A DNA stretch of 64,000 nucleotides from Patiriisocius marinus (GTDB taxonomy: Bacteria > Bacteroidota > Bacteroidia > Flavobacteriales > Flavobacteriaceae). The position numbers and the translations under genes are program-made. Shown piece by piece: positions 45,901 to 54,759 of the stretch. Location of the stretch: NCBI RefSeq assembly GCF_008974325.1, contig NZ_BKCG01000001.1, positions 1-64,000 of the forward strand, read 5' to 3'. Position 1 is the stretch's first letter, and each line of letters begins with the position of its first letter. The notes below the pieces were generated by a model. That model was not told the origin of the DNA. It made no database searches and saw only the letters and a program-made list of their open reading frames with translations.

Positions 45901-46818
45901 CTCATTCATCGTTCCAATTCTCAAACCATTAGCACCTCCGGTTGTAATATAATAATACGAGTCATCACTATACGGGTTAATATGACTGTCGTTTTGCTCA
46001 TCATACCCTATAGTACTTATACCATAGAACAATATAGCATCACCACTATCAAACGAACCATCTTGTTCACCAACAACCTTAATAGCATTTTGAGGCATAT
46101 CAAACAAACCATCATTTGCAGAATTCAACAAAGGCAAAGATTTACCTCCGTGACTATATATTTTAATTGTTCGTGGATCAACTGAAGCAGTATTAATCCC
46201 TAGATTCTCTAAAAAGCTTTGAGTAATTCTATGCACCCCAGTCTCAGCAACTTTAAACTTGTACCAATTACCAGACGCAAGAACCGAATTAGTTAAAGTA
46301 GCCCTTGAATTAGAATTTCGGTTTCCGCCATCATAGGTATAATTCACTTTAAAAGAAGTCACCCTTTTAACCTGTCCATTAATCTTTACTAATGGAGAAA
46401 TTTCAAAAATGGTATATATAGTATTTCTACCTTTATGACTAACAATAGAGGATTTGACACTTGTAGGAATGTCATTTAAAGTAACCATATCAAGTTCTTC
46501 TTGCGTAGCATTACTATAAGTTATATTAGTAACTTTCAACGAAGAAGGATTCGCAAAATTACTATCCTCCCATTGAGTGAAGTTTTTTTGCTGCTCCTTA
46601 GTTAATGACAAATTGAGCTTACTAAAAGCTTTCTCCTTTAAAGTTTTTGTGCGCTCACCCGCTCTAGATTTTATATCTAAAATAGATTTTGATGCCTTCT
46701 GAAATGTGCTAACTCTAGAATCCAAGGCATTTTCCCAATCAATAGTTATACTTTTAGATTGTGAAATAGCGTTTCCGAAGAACCCTAATAATAGAAATAA
46801 TAACAGTATCTTTTTCAT
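42922..46818 (-). CDS. porU: Type IX secretion C-terminal sortase PorU
   Basis: The 1298-residue gingipain-like C25 protease family protein removes sorting domains of T9SS cargo and attaches them at the surface. It has a signal peptide (1-19), an N-terminal beta-rich region, and a C25 domain with H800 in NYFGHGG and C834 in VITVTCEFTKF as the expected dyad. It ends in its own sorting-like tail (NYPNPFVNYTDFWF ... KGVYVYKITVKS). It is co-directional with porV and divergent from gldJ. Confidence 0.95.
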   Translation of the reverse strand: MKKILLLFLLLGFFGNAISQSKSITIDWENALDSRVSTFQKASKSILDIKSRAGERTKTLKEKAFSKLNLSLTKEQQKNFTQWEDSNFANPSSLKVTNITYSNATQEELDMVTLNDIPTSVKSSIVSHKGRNTIYTIFEISPLVKINGQVKRVTSFKVNYTYDGGNRNSNSRATLTNSVLASGNWYKFKVAETGVHRITQSFLENLGINTASVDPRTIKIYSHGGKSLPLLNSANDGLFDMPQNAIKVVGEQDGSFDSGDAILFYGISTIGYDEQNDSHINPYSDDSYYYITTGGANGLRIGTMNEPATAVTTITTFNDYQFHEQNEFSPAKVGRKLVGNRFDIEDDQTFELNFPNIVSGSLMDVKVTVASASESVTSFALSVNGTALNPQTFGTLSGQFLLNTREFEESVPASGETVTLNLLYNNGGNPSSAGFLDYIRVGAIRQLSQVDGQFGFRYNDAATLPGAGEFVISNASAVSEVWDVTNTGAIVSKVNTDAVSNFSFKAQLGSVREYVAVVNTDFLTPVSIGDPIVNNQDIKGSIFRNGSGEFVDVDYLIVTAPFMLQPALRLADHHRQVRGLNVKVVTTDKIYEEFSSGKQDVVAIRNLVRYIYDNASSPDKRIKYVGIIGDTSVDYKGTYIKTGNDNIVPTYHTLLSENTFSHFMSDDFFGIMDPEEGMMENSEKADVALGRILADDVVLANEMIDKIIAYESKASYGNWRNAIVMISDDADDNSDSDLQFTLNDLADQISTSKPFINVKKIHTDAFEQQTSAGGNRYPQVNDLIKNDFEVGALILNYFGHGGEDGLSKEFIFTKETANTLKNQNRYPMVITVTCEFTKFDLPTRVTAGELTFWNKEGGAVSLITTTRSITVTTGSALNVALADEIFGVGQNLPEPPAIGLRKAKNELANFDRRVVFYIGDPAMPLAFPKPDIKLTTINDQPITSSTEVLQGLDYVKMGGQVTTPTGALLSSYNGVVEVKIFDKDVARQTLGNDGVTDGANNLILLDFNTLGEVLFNGQATVVNGEFEFDFVVPQDVQIPVGNGKVSFYAQQNNTLLDNNGYNLDIQVGGLNENAGTDTTGPIIELFMNDENFVNGGITNDSPNFIVKLEDGSGINTASGIGHDLVAILDGDEANPFKLNDYYQASVDDYTKGTASYRLRDLEDGLHTISFKAWDTYNNSSTAELQFVVSGGDGLTIERVLNYPNPFVNYTDFWFTHNRNGESFLDVQVQVFTVTGKVVWSEQGSYPTNGSNLFKDQITWDGRDDFGDKIGKGVYVYKITVKSPLTNQQTEKFEKLVIL

Positions 46819-47035
46819 GAATAAATGTAACGTTCCAAATATACGCTTAGTATAGAGCTTTTTTAAGTTTTTAAAATAATCTTAAAATTTGAGATAATAT
46901 TTTTTGACTGAAAGCGTTTCTTAAAGGTTAGTGGCAAAAATGTCAATAAACTTTCACACAATAAATAACAAAATAATATTGCATTTTTAACGTTAATCAT
47001 TATATTGCAAACCCAATTTCTTCATAATTTATACT
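46819..47035. other. Divergent intergenic region between porU and gldJ
   Basis: 217 bp of AT-rich sequence must contain the promoters for porVU (minus) and gldJ (plus). TATATTG-like boxes are visible near 47,000, but no clear TAnnTTTG. No further gene is seen. Confidence 0.6.
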
Positions 47036-48730
47036 ATGAACTTGACAAAAAAACTAGCTTACAAGCTACTTATTGTATTAATGACAACTACTGTATTAGT
47101 AAGTTGCAACAAAACAAGAGACTACAAAGATAGCTCTAGAGCTACCGGATGGAAGTTAAACTCCAAAGAAGGTGGTCCTCAAAAAAACAGCAAATACTCT
47201 GAACAGGAAACTGGACCAGGTCTTGTATTTGTAGAAGGGGGTACTTTTACTATGGGTAAAGTACAAGATGATCCAATGCACGATTGGAACAACAGCCCTA
47301 ACCAACAGCACGTGCAATCATTCTATATGGATGAAACCGAAGTTACTAACTTCATGTATATGCAATACCTAGACTGGATTAAGGAAGTCTTCCCTCCAAG
47401 TCAAGAAGAATATCGTAAAATTTACGAAGGTGCACTCCCAGATACATTAGTATGGAGAAACCGCTTAGGGTACAACGAAGTAATGACTAACAATTACCTT
47501 AGACACCCTGCGTATGCTGAATACCCTGTAGTAGGAGTTAGCTGGATTCAAGCAGTTGAATTTGGTAACTGGAGAACAGATCGTGTCAACGAAAAAATTC
47601 TTGAAGATGAAGGAATCACTGCTCGTAACTCCCGTTACGATGTTAAAGTTGGTGAAACTTTTAGCACAGAAACCTATTTAAATGCACCTACTCAAACGTA
47701 TGGCGGTAATGACTCAATTACTCGTGGTGGCAAAAAATCACAATCAATCGCTAAGAAAAGTAAGGATAGTACAAACCTATTTATCCAACGTAAAGATGGT
47801 TTATTAATGCCTTCATACAGACTTCCAACAGAAGCTGAATGGGAATATGCTGCATTAGGATTAGTAAGTTTACGTAGCTATAACGTATACAGAGGTAGAA
47901 AGAAATATCCTTGGGATGGACAATACACTCGTTCTGGATCTAGAAGATCTCGTGGTGACCAATTAGCTAACTTTAAGCAAGGTGATGGTGATTATGGTGG
48001 TATCGCTGGATGGAGTGATGATGGAGCTGACATTACTGCTGAAATAAAAAGCTACGAACCTAACGATTACGGTCTTTACGATATGGCTGGTAACGTAGCC
48101 GAATGGGTTGCTGATGTTTACAGACCTATTGTAGATGATGAATTCAATGATTTCAACTACTACCGTGGTAACGTTTACACTAAAAACGCAATTGACAAAG
48201 ATGGTAAAGTGAAAATAGTTTCAGTTGACTCAATAGTTTATGACACATTAAGTAATGGTAAAGTTGTCGCAAGAGACTTACCAGGTGAGATTTTACAAGT
48301 GCCAGTTGATGAACAAGAAACTTACTTAAGAACTCAGTTCTCTAAAAGTGACAACCGTGACTATAGAGATGGTGATAAGCGCTCAACTCGTTACTACCAA
48401 TCATTTGGTGAAGATTCTGAAGAAGAATTAGACGAAGGAGAACGTATGTACAACTCTCCTAAGCACACTGTAGCTAGCAAATACCAAGATTCAATTGCAA
48501 GTGAATCAGGTTTAGATCGTCAATATGACAAATCATCAAACAGAACTACATTAGTAAATAACGAAGTTAGAGTTTACAAAGGTGGATCTTGGAGAGATAG
48601 AGATTACTGGTTAGACCCAGCACAACGTCGCTACTTCCCACAGGATATGGCAACAGATTATATTGGATTTAGATGCGCAATGTCTCGTGTAGGTTCAAAA
48701 TCACAAAAAGGAAAACGTGCTAGAAACTAA
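47036..48730 (+). CDS. gldJ: Gliding motility lipoprotein GldJ
   Basis: The 564-residue protein has a lipobox signal (VLVSCNKT) and a formylglycine-generating-enzyme-like (SUMF1) domain, recognisable in FVEGGTFTMG, FYMDETEVTNFMY, YRLPTEAEWEYAALG, and VYKGGSWRDRDYWLDPAQRR ... IGFRCAMSRVG. The domain lacks enzyme function in GldJ/GldK relatives and is structural. GldJ is needed for gliding and for stability of the GldK-containing T9SS ring. Followed by a terminator. Confidence 0.95.
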   Translation: MNLTKKLAYKLLIVLMTTTVLVSCNKTRDYKDSSRATGWKLNSKEGGPQKNSKYSEQETGPGLVFVEGGTFTMGKVQDDPMHDWNNSPNQQHVQSFYMDETEVTNFMYMQYLDWIKEVFPPSQEEYRKIYEGALPDTLVWRNRLGYNEVMTNNYLRHPAYAEYPVVGVSWIQAVEFGNWRTDRVNEKILEDEGITARNSRYDVKVGETFSTETYLNAPTQTYGGNDSITRGGKKSQSIAKKSKDSTNLFIQRKDGLLMPSYRLPTEAEWEYAALGLVSLRSYNVYRGRKKYPWDGQYTRSGSRRSRGDQLANFKQGDGDYGGIAGWSDDGADITAEIKSYEPNDYGLYDMAGNVAEWVADVYRPIVDDEFNDFNYYRGNVYTKNAIDKDGKVKIVSVDSIVYDTLSNGKVVARDLPGEILQVPVDEQETYLRTQFSKSDNRDYRDGDKRSTRYYQSFGEDSEEELDEGERMYNSPKHTVASKYQDSIASESGLDRQYDKSSNRTTLVNNEVRVYKGGSWRDRDYWLDPAQRRYFPQDMATDYIGFRCAMSRVGSKSQKGKRARN

Positions 48731-48750
48731 TCTTCTCAGCATATAAAATC

Positions 48751-48787
48751 AACCCGCTTTTGTTCTTTCAAAAGCGGGTTTTTTTAT
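48751..48787 (+). terminator. Rho-independent terminator after gldJ
   Basis: AACCCGCTTTT-GTTCTTTC-AAAAGCGGGTT, an 11-bp stem followed by a T run. It ends the gldJ transcript. Confidence 0.88.
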
Positions 48788-48817
48788 ACTTTTATTTTAA
48801 ACTGAAATCCAACTACA

Positions 48818-50104
48818 TTGAATATAGAAACGCTACACAAAGACTTTTTGCAAAGCACAGGAATTTGTACAGACACACGAAAAATAACGAAAAACTGCCT
48901 CTTCTTTGCTTTAAAAGGTGATAATTTCAACGGCAACACTTTTACGCAACAAGCACTTGACAATGGAGCTTTCAAAGTCGTTATAGACGATTTACGCTAC
49001 CATAAAAATACTGGCGAAACTATTTTATGCAAGGATGTATTAGGTCTTCTTCAAAAACTAGCAACATTTCATCGTGATTATTTAGAAGTCCCAATAATCG
49101 CATTAACAGGAAGTAACGGAAAAACAACTACAAAAGAATTAATTAACGCTGTTCTTTCAAAAAAATTCAAAACAACTGCTACTAAAGGCAATCTCAATAA
49201 TCACATAGGTGTCCCACTTACTCTTTTAAGTATGACAAAAGAAACTGAAATGGGAATTGTCGAAATGGGCGCAAACCATTTAAAAGAAATCGAAAACCTT
49301 TGCGAAATAGCAAAACCGAACTACGGCTACATAACTAACTTTGGCCGCGCACACTTAGAAGGCTTTGGAAGCGAAGAAGGAGTTATTAAAGGAAAAAGCG
49401 AACTGTACAATTACCTAACAAAAAATAAGCTCCCTATCTTTCTTAATGCTGACGATTCTATCCAAAAAAATATTTTAAACGGGTATATAAATAAATTTGG
49501 GTTTAGTCAAACAGCTAGTACTTATTTTAATATTTCATTCACCAAAGCGTCTCCATTCGTTTCATTGAACTTTAACGGAATTGATATTGAATCTAAATTA
49601 ATAGGGGCTTACAATTTTACAAATATTTGCGCAGCTGTTATTATGGGACATTATTTTGGTGTTGACGACTCCTTAATTAAAGATGCAATTGAAGAATACA
49701 CTCCCTCAAACAACAGATCACAATTAATAAACCAAGGTTCTAACACCATTATTTTAGACGCCTACAATGCAAACCCAACGAGTATGATGGCTGCATTAAA
49801 AAATCTAGAACAAATGGACAACACTTCTAAAATACTTTTTTTAGGGGATATGTTCGAACTGGGAAACACAGCTAAAGAAGAACACCAAACCATTGCAGAT
49901 TATGTAGCGAAAGCTAACTTCAACAAAGTTTATTTAATTGGAGAGAACTTCGGAAATGTTAAAGTTTCAAATAAAAGTATAGAAAAACACACATCATTTA
50001 ATGAATTAGAAAAAGTGTTAAAAAATAGCACTATTTCAGAAGCCACGATACTTATCAAAGCATCTAGAGGAATGGCCCTAGAACGAATTGTACCACTTCT
50101 TTAA
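48818..50104 (+). CDS. murF: UDP-N-acetylmuramoyl-tripeptide--D-alanyl-D-alanine ligase
   Basis: The 428-residue Mur ligase starts with TTG at 48,818 (MNIETLHKDFLQSTG), and the N-terminal domain residues DTRKITKNCLFFALKGDNFNG are typical of MurF. The ATP loop is GSNGKTT (98-104), followed by LNNHIGVPLTLL and EMGANHLKEIENL. It adds D-Ala-D-Ala to complete the peptidoglycan precursor. It follows gldJ on the same strand but after a terminator. Confidence 0.95.
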   Translation: MNIETLHKDFLQSTGICTDTRKITKNCLFFALKGDNFNGNTFTQQALDNGAFKVVIDDLRYHKNTGETILCKDVLGLLQKLATFHRDYLEVPIIALTGSNGKTTTKELINAVLSKKFKTTATKGNLNNHIGVPLTLLSMTKETEMGIVEMGANHLKEIENLCEIAKPNYGYITNFGRAHLEGFGSEEGVIKGKSELYNYLTKNKLPIFLNADDSIQKNILNGYINKFGFSQTASTYFNISFTKASPFVSLNFNGIDIESKLIGAYNFTNICAAVIMGHYFGVDDSLIKDAIEEYTPSNNRSQLINQGSNTIILDAYNANPTSMMAALKNLEQMDNTSKILFLGDMFELGNTAKEEHQTIADYVAKANFNKVYLIGENFGNVKVSNKSIEKHTSFNELEKVLKNSTISEATILIKASRGMALERIVPLL

Positions 50105-50149
50105 TCCACCCTATTTAAAAAGTACCCATCGAAACTTATTAAAAAATCA

Positions 50150-50830
50150 CTACTCTAACTCTAAAATAGCAGTAAAATCTTCCACGTACTTAATATCATC
50201 AAACCAACGCTTAGAGCTTAGAACTCTATAAGTAAAACTGGAAGTAGACGAATCTATTCTATCTAATTGCCAAAGTATATCATTAGCACTTGGAAAGTCC
50301 GCCCCTTTAAGCTCATCTTTCAACAAACGCTTAAGCAAAGTGTTGGAAGGCATACCCTGTGCCAATAACCTAATAATAGTTGCCTCGAGCTCATTTTCAA
50401 ACACACTTAAACTTTCAGCTCTATTTGCCTTAAAAACAACTTCAAACAACATAGCAGTAGGATGCTTAAACTTACCGTTATATGCTTTGTAAAGCAATTG
50501 ACCAACATTAAAAAAATCTTGATGCTTATGTAAATCAGAATATGTTTCCCAAGACTGATCTTCAATAATTTCGTAAGAAAGACTTTCAAATTGACCGTCA
50601 TTAAATTGGTTTTTGAAAACATATCGCAAAACAATTTCAGCAGATTCGTGTGGCTCCAAATCAGCCAATGAAAGCAAACACATCTCCTCCAACTCTTTAT
50701 CAGTCAAACCATCTGTATCACCATACTCCAAAACATCAAGTAGTTTTATATAATCTTCAGTCACCCAACTTTTAGGCAAAACATCAATAGATTTAAAGTT
50801 TTGTACCGAAACATCAAAAGTAATTTTCAT
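50150..50830 (-). CDS. Conserved-looking hypothetical protein
   Basis: I do not recognise this 226-residue acidic, soluble protein (MKITFDVSVQNFKSIDVLPK ... EDFTAILELE). It has no signal peptide, membrane span, cysteine cluster or nucleotide motif. Its long helices around residues 95-150 suggest an all-alpha or mixed fold. It is convergent with murF and separated from it by 45 bp. It is probably a lineage-specific cytoplasmic protein. Confidence 0.72.
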   Translation of the reverse strand: MKITFDVSVQNFKSIDVLPKSWVTEDYIKLLDVLEYGDTDGLTDKELEEMCLLSLADLEPHESAEIVLRYVFKNQFNDGQFESLSYEIIEDQSWETYSDLHKHQDFFNVGQLLYKAYNGKFKHPTAMLFEVVFKANRAESLSVFENELEATIIRLLAQGMPSNTLLKRLLKDELKGADFPSANDILWQLDRIDSSTSSFTYRVLSSKRWFDDIKYVEDFTAILELE

Positions 50831-51031
50831 TTGGAAGTATATTTTATAGCTAATTCTAAAGGTAGTTTTAAGTTTTATATAAACTCATAAGACAAGTATC
50901 AATTAACAAGCATTTGTGATTAATTCCAAGCTTAACAATGATTCAAAATACGATTCAAAACACAATAAAACTAGTAGAAGAAATAAGTGCTAAAAACCAC
51001 TCAAAAACGATTTGACAAAAATATTTTAAAC

Positions 51032-51066
51032 AAAAAAATCCCGATTCATTTCTGAATCGGGATTTG
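51032..51066 (-). terminator. Terminator after tRNA-Val
   Basis: On the minus strand AATCCCGATTCA-GAAA-TGAATCGGGATT is a 12-bp stem followed by TTTTTG. It lies directly downstream of the tRNA. Confidence 0.9.
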
Positions 51067-51074
51067 TAGTTAAG

Positions 51075-51149
51075 TGGGCAATGAGGGATTCGAACCCCCG
51101 ACCCCCTCGGTGTAAACGAGGTGCTCTGAACCAACTGAGCTAATTGCCC
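51075..51149 (-). tRNA. tRNA-Val (anticodon TAC)
   Basis: The minus strand folds as a 75-nt cloverleaf: acceptor GGGCAAT/ATTGCCC, D arm GCTC ... GAGC, anticodon stem CCTCG/CGAGG with loop TTTACAC, T arm GGGGG-TTCGAAT-CCCTC, discriminator A. The anticodon TAC reads valine codons. CCA is not encoded. Confidence 0.97.
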
Positions 51150-51150
51150 T

Positions 51151-51480
51151 AACATTGTTAGCGGCTGCAAATATAAGGCTGTTTTTCATTTACACAAACA
51201 AAAAAAACAACTTTTTTTAAATAATTTTTAATTACATAAAATACAATAACAAAACTCATTATAAGAGAGCAAGTTAGAACAAAATAAAATTTTATTTTAT
51301 TTTGACAGAAACAAGCAAATAATTGAAAATGAATAGAAATATTGAAAAAAGCAACTTTTTAGGGGTTTGAAAAAAAAATTGAACTACTTAAAAAGTCTCT
51401 ATTTTTTAATATTTCAGAAAAAAAATTAATAATACAATTGAAAACAACAAATCTCTAAACAATTACACATTCATTTCATA
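51151..51480. other. AT-rich intergenic region, no gene seen
   Basis: 330 bp between tRNA-Val and folC, both on the minus strand. It is very A/T-rich with a TTTCAGAAA motif near 51,412-51,420. No terminator stem is visible for folC. No ORF above trivial length. Confidence 0.6.
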
Positions 51481-52653
51481 TTACACTACTTCTGCAACCA
51501 CAAAAGTACTTCCACCCACATAAATAACGTCGTGATTAAAAATCTCCTTTTTCGCTGCCTCTAATGCCTTTTGAACTGAATCATAAACATATCCCTTTAA
51601 CCCTAGTTTCTCTGCATGTTCTTTTAAGACTGAAACATCCATAGCGCGTTCAATTTCAGGTTGGCAAAAATAATAACGAGCTTGTTTTGGAAACAATGGC
51701 AACACTTGCTCTAAGTCTTTATCACTTACAAAACCCAAAACAATATGAAGCACTCTATAATTTAACTTTTCTAATTGCCTTAATGTAAATTGCAAACCTT
51801 CTTTATTATGTGCAGTGTCGCATATAATTTTTGGCTGCTCTTGCAGTATCTGCCACCTTCCTAACAATCCGGTATTTTTTACAACATTCAGTAATCCTTT
51901 TGCCAAATGCTGAATTCCAACACTATAATTTTTCTTTTGTAAAACTTTAATCGCTGTTTGAACTGTTCGAATATTACTTTTTTGATAATCTCCTTTTAAA
52001 TCTGATTGCATTACTGCACCTTTTGTTTCAAACGCCTTATACAAAACAGCATTTAGGTCTGTTGCGATTTCTTCAAAAACTGAGATTGTTTCGGTGTTAT
52101 ATTCCCCTACTATTACAGGAACACCTACTTTAATAATTCCGGCTTTCTCTTTTGCAATTTCAGGTAGTGTATTTCCTAAAAACTGTGTATGATCGAATCC
52201 TATATTAGTAATAATTGACAACTCTGGTGTGATAATATTTGTACTATCAAGCCTCCCTCCTAACCCTACTTCAATAATAGCAATATCCACTTTAGACTTA
52301 GAAAAATAATCAAAAGCTAATCCTACCGTCATTTCAAAAAACGAAAGCTGATTGGCTTCAAAAAAATCTTGATTTTTAGTAACAAAGGCAGAAACATTCC
52401 TCTTGGGGATCATCGTACCATTTATTTTTATACGTTCTCTAAAGTCTTTTAAATGTGGCGATGTATAAAGTCCCACATTATATCCTGCTTCCTGTAAAAT
52501 TGAAGCTAGCATATGACTAGTTGAACCTTTTCCATTAGTTCCAGCTACGTGAATACTTTTAAAGTTATTTTCTGGATTACCCAAATACATAGCTAGTAAT
52601 TCAGTATTACTTAAATCTGCCTTATAAGCAGCTTTACCTTGACGTTGATACAT
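51481..52653 (-). CDS. folC: Folylpolyglutamate/dihydrofolate synthase
   Basis: The Mur-ligase-like enzyme adds glutamate to folates. It has GTNGKGST (38-45), SPHLKDFRERI, GLGGRLDSTN and DTAHNKEG. ATG 52,653 gives MYQRQGKAAYKADL, but the family start lies upstream: the frame reads NYQEATTWLFKQLP before this methionine (52,654-52,695), preceded by an ATC codon at 52,696-52,698 and a TAA at 52,720. No ATG, GTG or TTG lies between. Either ATC is used, or the start codon has been lost. Function is confident, the start is not. Confidence 0.9.
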   Translation of the reverse strand: MYQRQGKAAYKADLSNTELLAMYLGNPENNFKSIHVAGTNGKGSTSHMLASILQEAGYNVGLYTSPHLKDFRERIKINGTMIPKRNVSAFVTKNQDFFEANQLSFFEMTVGLAFDYFSKSKVDIAIIEVGLGGRLDSTNIITPELSIITNIGFDHTQFLGNTLPEIAKEKAGIIKVGVPVIVGEYNTETISVFEEIATDLNAVLYKAFETKGAVMQSDLKGDYQKSNIRTVQTAIKVLQKKNYSVGIQHLAKGLLNVVKNTGLLGRWQILQEQPKIICDTAHNKEGLQFTLRQLEKLNYRVLHIVLGFVSDKDLEQVLPLFPKQARYYFCQPEIERAMDVSVLKEHAEKLGLKGYVYDSVQKALEAAKKEIFNHDVIYVGGSTFVVAEVV

Positions 52654-52765
52654 TGGCAGCTGTTTAAAGAGCCAAGTGGTTGCTTCTTGATAGTTGATAA
52701 CGTTTTTTTCTTTAAGCGGTTAGAATGTATGTAGAGAAGGATCAACTAAATTGAATGACCCAATA

Positions 52766-53596
52766 TTATTCAGAAAGGCTAAAGCGGTAAACAATTTTCC
52801 CTATTTGTTTAGAAGGTGCTTTATCATCACTATTAAATTTTGTAGCAAGTGCTGCACGCTTTGCAGGTTCTAATAAACATTTTGAATTATTAGTTGTACC
52901 CCTTACTCCTGGAGTTGCACTTATTACACGTCCAGTTTTATCAACTTCGATACTAACTACAACGGTACCAGCTTCATTACAATCTTGAACAAATTTCTCT
53001 TTATTAAGGGCTTTTCTTCCACCTAATTGATAGTTTCCATCGCCATCAAGTCCTTTTCCTGTTCCGTAATAGCTTTGCGCATTTGGATCTCCGTTTGGAT
53101 CTCCCTTATCACCTCCTGATGCATCATTGCCTTCACCACCTTGCGAAGCACCATCTTTTTTTGGACCATTTATTAAAGCGTCAAGAGCACTTGTTGTAGA
53201 TTGATCTGGTTTTGGATCAGGCTTCACTACTTCTTTAGGCTTCTCAACAGGTTTTTCCTTTGGTTTTTCAACCTTAGGTTTTGGCTTCTCTTTTGGTTTT
53301 TCCTCGATTACAGGAGCGTCTTCTGTATCCTGAGTAACAACTTTCTCAGTCACTTCTGGTTCTGGAGGAGTGGGTTTTGGAACTACTGTATTTTTAGGAG
53401 CGGACGCAACAGGTTCAGTTGGTTGTATATCACCACTCCCAGTATCCATTGTTCCAAAATTTACAGCAATACCCTGCTCTAAAGGTGGATCTAGATATTT
53501 CATCCCAACAAAGAATAGCAATAAAATCATCAACGAGTACAAAATGACTGTGATGATCATACTTTTCTTTTTATGTTCTGTATCTAACAGTGCCAT
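52766..53596 (-). CDS. tonB: TonB-family energy transducer
   Basis: The 276-residue protein has an N-terminal membrane span (about 15-30), a periplasmic proline/lysine/glutamate-rich linker (about 60-135) and a C-terminal TonB-like domain (KEKFVQDCNEAGTVVVSIEV ... KIVYRFSL). It couples the ExbB-ExbD motor to outer membrane receptors. It follows exbB and exbD on the same strand, 24 bp after exbD. A glycine/aspartate-rich stretch (about 150-185) links the two parts. Confidence 0.88.
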   Translation of the reverse strand: MALLDTEHKKKSMIITVILYSLMILLLFFVGMKYLDPPLEQGIAVNFGTMDTGSGDIQPTEPVASAPKNTVVPKPTPPEPEVTEKVVTQDTEDAPVIEEKPKEKPKPKVEKPKEKPVEKPKEVVKPDPKPDQSTTSALDALINGPKKDGASQGGEGNDASGGDKGDPNGDPNAQSYYGTGKGLDGDGNYQLGGRKALNKEKFVQDCNEAGTVVVSIEVDKTGRVISATPGVRGTTNNSKCLLEPAKRAALATKFNSDDKAPSKQIGKIVYRFSLSE

Positions 53597-53620
53597 TGAG
53601 ATTGTAAGTAAAAAATTAAA

Positions 53621-54013
53621 TTAATTTGGTCTAACAGCTAGTACCACTTTGAAGCTATTTCTGTTAGCTATATCCATAACAAAGACCGCATCTTCAATAG
53701 GCACTCCTTCTTCTGCTCGCAATATAAGCGTAGGAGTATCTTGCCCTGCTAATGCAGTTTTAATAGCATTTTCAATAGTATACTCAGTAACTCGCTCCTT
53801 ATTTACATAATAAGCACCATCTTTTGTAATACTTACACTTGCTTTAGTTGTATTTGTACTTTTTCCTTTTGCTTTAGGCAAAATTAAATCTAAAGCATCT
53901 GGTGTAATTGCAGGTGAAGTTAGCAAGAAGAATACCAATAACAGAAATACGATATCCGTCATCGAACTCATCGAAAACTCAGGGCTTACTTTATTTCTTC
54001 CTCTTAAATTCAT
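53621..54013 (-). CDS. exbD: ExbD/TolR-family biopolymer transport protein
   Basis: The 130-residue protein has one N-terminal span containing SMTDIVFLLLVFFLLTSPA, with the conserved aspartate (D20) used for proton coupling, and a small periplasmic ExbD domain. It overlaps the exbB gene by 1 bp. It forms the proton motor with ExbB for TonB. Confidence 0.92.
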   Translation of the reverse strand: MNLRGRNKVSPEFSMSSMTDIVFLLLVFFLLTSPAITPDALDLILPKAKGKSTNTTKASVSITKDGAYYVNKERVTEYTIENAIKTALAGQDTPTLILRAEEGVPIEDAVFVMDIANRNSFKVVLAVRPN

Positions 54014-54711
54014 TAAGCTGGTTCGTTTAGTAAATCTAAGAAATCAACTGCTGTAGCTTCCATTTGGTGTACTACTTTATCCGTCTTTACTACAAGGTGA
54101 TTGTACCCCATATAAGCTATAATACCCACAATTAACCCCGCAACTGTAGTTGTCATTGCAGTATATATACCTTCAGCTAGAAGGCCCATCTCTGCTTGAC
54201 CGCTACTTGATGCTAATGTATGAAATGCTAATATCATTCCTATAACAGTTCCTAAAAACCCAATCATAGGTGCAGCACCAGCAATAGTTGCTAATACACT
54301 TACGTTTTTCTCTAGTTTATAAACTTCTAATCTACCTGCGTTTTCAATAGCTGTATTAATATCATCTAAAGGACTTCCTATACGGCTTATTCCCTTTTCT
54401 GTTAATCTTGAAACAGGTGTACTCTTTTGAGCACATAACATTTTTGCCGCTTGCAAATTTCCACTTGCGACGTTATCCCTAATCTGATTCATAAAATTAG
54501 CATCGTATTTAGATGCCGCCTTTATAGCAAACAGACGTTCAAAATATACATATAAGGCTACGAAAAGTAATATAGCAAGTGTACCAATAATAATCATACT
54601 GGCAGTACCACCATTAACAACTAACTCAATAATTGAGAGTGTTTTCTCTGTAGTTTCAGGATCTAACTCTGGCGTTTGTTCGGCCACGTCTTGAATAAAA
54701 GCGTTAAGCAT
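54013..54711 (-). CDS. exbB: ExbB/MotA/TolQ-family proton channel protein
   Basis: The 232-residue protein has three spans (about 33-55, 135-160, 175-200) and the family segment VLATIAGAAPMIGFLGTVIGMILAF with AIYTAMTTTVAGLIVG-type threonine-rich helix. It is first of the exbB-exbD-tonB operon (overlap of 1 bp with exbD). The upstream 48-bp gap separates it from nhaD. Confidence 0.92.
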   Translation of the reverse strand: MLNAFIQDVAEQTPELDPETTEKTLSIIELVVNGGTASMIIIGTLAILLFVALYVYFERLFAIKAASKYDANFMNQIRDNVASGNLQAAKMLCAQKSTPVSRLTEKGISRIGSPLDDINTAIENAGRLEVYKLEKNVSVLATIAGAAPMIGFLGTVIGMILAFHTLASSSGQAEMGLLAEGIYTAMTTTVAGLIVGIIAYMGYNHLVVKTDKVVHQMEATAVDFLDLLNEPA

Positions 54712-54759
54712 AAATAGGTTTAGGTTTTAGATAATAACGATGATTGGTTACTTAAATTG

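Noticed and set aside
50938..51018. Tiny ORF (MIQNTIQNTIKLVEE...) before tRNA-Val
   Set aside because: About 26 codons in AT-rich sequence without promoter or conservation evidence.
53201..53482. Aromatic-rich plus-strand frame opposite tonB
   Set aside because: It is the reverse frame of the Pro/Lys/Glu-rich linker and has no protein-like features.
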